Made by a program: the position numbers and the translations under genes
Shown here: positions 14,097-15,293 of the stretch, piece after piece
Numbering within the stretch: position 1 is the stretch's first letter
How the letters are laid out: each line of letters starts with the position of its first letter
The notes under the pieces: model-generated
Seen by the model: the letters and a program-made list of their open reading frames with translations, nothing else
Database searches by the model: none
Told to the model about the DNA's origin: nothing
Source: CAZSGN01 sp964606415
GTDB taxonomy: Bacteria; Bacteroidota; Bacteroidia; Bacteroidales; JBBRXJ01
Assembly: GCA_964606415.1 (NCBI GenBank)
Contig: CAZSGN010000038.1
Location: 1-15,293 of the forward strand
Direction of reading: 5' to 3'
DNA: 15,293 bases

Positions 14097-15293
14097 TTAA
14101 CTTTCGGCATTAATAACCTGATCAGCCAGTATTTTTCCTTGCCTGATGCGATCAGCCATACCAATACCATCCCTGATATTCCCGGCAAGCCAAATTCCCG
14201 GGTAGGTATACTGAATCTCCTCAATGCTTTCCAGACGTTCTGAGGAATTTTTACCGTACTGCGGGATTGCCGCCTCATAACGCATAATACGGATCAGGTC
14301 AGGATTAAAATCAGGCATATTCATCATGGCCGGTAATTCACTGGCAAGATACTGCCTGATCTTGTCATCATCCCAATCATGAACTTCTGGTTTACGGTAA
14401 CCCCCTAAAAACACAGAAAGCATAGCTCCACCGTCCGGTGCCCGCCCTGATAAAAAAGAAGAAATAAACAAAACGCCCAATACATTTTTCCCCTCTTTAA
14501 AAGGCACCAGGCCACCAAAAGCATCTAATGGCATGCCCTGCCAAAGATTGAAACCTAAAGCCACCTGTACAACTTTCGCATAAGATAATGCTAATAAAGG
14601 ACGAAGTTGTTTTTGCTTAAAAAAAGGGAAAACCTGTTGAATATTAACAGGTGATATGGTCGATATCACTTGCGAAGCTATCGCTTCCCCCCTGCCCTCC
14701 AGCGTATACCAATCAACATGGCAACCATTTGCCCCAGGATTATTAACCTTAACATCCTGCACACCCGTCAGAATATGATCATGCCCAATTTGTGAAACCA
14801 ACTTATTGATTAAAGCAGACAAGCCACCATTAACAGAGAATATTTGTCTTGTAGCCTTTCGTTCGCGTTCGGATTTAGGCTCTTTAGCTTTTTTAATGGC
14901 TCCTTTAATAAAACTACCATAATTTTGTTCCAGATTATAAAGTTTAGGCAAGGCATATTTAGGCACCAGGTAAGCAGGATCGCCGGCATAAATGCCAAGA
15001 ATGAAAGGATCAACAGCATAATCCAGGAAGCTTTTCCCCAAACGTCGTTTAACCAATTCAGCCAGTGTTTCATCCGGATTATTACCCGCTTTCCTGAATG
15101 GTTCACCTAATATTCTAAATTTATCCCAAAGAGAAAAAAGTGGAGTGGTTATTCCCGACTTTAATCCGCCAGGCAAGGCTCTCCATTTACCTTTTTTTAA
15201 AACATATCTTTTTTTAGCTTCCTCTTTAGCTACCTCAGGCTGTATTCCCCCTAAATCCTCAAACAGCTCAGTCACTTCCGGATGCCCAAGCAC
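14097..15293 (-). CDS. hemG: Protoporphyrinogen oxidase, C-terminal part (cut by window edge)
   Basis: This flavoprotein oxidises the porphyrinogen ring late in heme synthesis. The visible 398 residues lack the N-terminal FAD-binding Rossmann motif, which lies beyond base 15293; the family is about 450-470 residues long. Supporting segments are YVLKKGKWRALPGG, FLDYAVDPFILGIYAGDP, FSVNGGLSALI and the C-terminal FAD-contacting WLAGNIRDGIGMADRIRQG. These belong to the oxygen-type HemY-like enzymes (called hemG or hemY by different sources), not to the flavodoxin-like HemG of E. coli. Whether it acts on protoporphyrinogen or coproporphyrinogen cannot be read from this part. The reading frame is open through the window edge; the stop is TAA at 14097-14099. 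The gene converges on pntB. Confidence 0.9.
   Translation of the reverse strand: MLGHPEVTELFEDLGGIQPEVAKEEAKKRYVLKKGKWRALPGGLKSGITTPLFSLWDKFRILGEPFRKAGNNPDETLAELVKRRLGKSFLDYAVDPFILGIYAGDPAYLVPKYALPKLYNLEQNYGSFIKGAIKKAKEPKSERERKATRQIFSVNGGLSALINKLVSQIGHDHILTGVQDVKVNNPGANGCHVDWYTLEGRGEAIASQVISTISPVNIQQVFPFFKQKQLRPLLALSYAKVVQVALGFNLWQGMPLDAFGGLVPFKEGKNVLGVLFISSFLSGRAPDGGAMLSVFLGGYRKPEVHDWDDDKIRQYLASELPAMMNMPDFNPDLIRIMRYEAAIPQYGKNSSERLESIEEIQYTYPGIWLAGNIRDGIGMADRIRQGKILADQVINAES

Noticed and set aside
1..15293. Defence system, prophage, transposon, CRISPR array, toxin-antitoxin pair, tRNA or rRNA
   Set aside because: Every long frame is accounted for by a housekeeping or envelope family. No direct-repeat arrays, terminal inverted repeats, integrase or transposase motifs, or tRNA-like cloverleafs were noticed on reading both strands by eye.

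Overview
The window reads as ordinary chromosome of a member of the Bacteroidota (Bacteroidetes), probably a marine or gut-type Bacteroidia relative. Four observations support this. DNA upstream of several genes carries the Bacteroidota -7 promoter element TAnnTTTGC. Shine-Dalgarno sites are poor or absent. There is a TonB-dependent receptor with an N-terminal carboxypeptidase-regulatory-like domain paired with a DUF4249 lipoprotein. There is also a protein resembling the C-terminal domains of the gliding/T9SS protein GldM. No phage, transposon, CRISPR, rRNA or tRNA signal was seen. Coding density is high and no gap between genes exceeds 300 bases.

Layout. (1) 1-1139, minus: the 5' two-thirds of prfC (release factor 3), whose frame is broken at a run of ten A residues; the window edge cuts it. 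(2) 1140-1421: divergent intergenic region with a promoter facing each way and an 11-bp-stem hairpin. (3) 1422-2656, plus: an SDR oxidoreductase and a YbgC-like thioesterase, stop and start overlapping by one base. (4) 2651-3310, minus: an exported GldM-C-like protein whose stop overlaps the thioesterase tail to tail. (5) 3311-3558: divergent intergenic region with two promoter-like boxes. (6) 3559-5466, plus: metA, with residues predicting acetyl-CoA use, and a D-2-hydroxyacid dehydrogenase. (7) 5498-8715, minus: TonB-dependent receptor followed by DUF4249 lipoprotein, an outer-membrane uptake pair. (8) 8822-11068, plus: zwf and pgl, the first two steps of the oxidative pentose phosphate pathway. 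(9) 11172-14055, plus: pntAA-pntAB-pntB, the three-subunit proton-translocating transhydrogenase. (10) 14097-15293, minus: C-terminal part of protoporphyrinogen oxidase, running off the right edge.

How the genes fit together. The five consecutive plus-strand genes from 8822 to 14055 all concern NADP(H): zwf makes NADPH from glucose-6-phosphate, pgl clears the lactone product, and the Pnt complex exchanges reducing equivalents between NAD(H) and NADP(H) at the membrane. The other genes are housekeeping (translation termination, methionine and heme synthesis) or envelope functions. I found no convincing novel multi-gene system. The items most worth a second look are the prfC frame break at a homopolymer, the orphan GldM-C-like exported protein, the acetyl-CoA signature in MetA, and the receptor/DUF4249 pair of unknown substrate.
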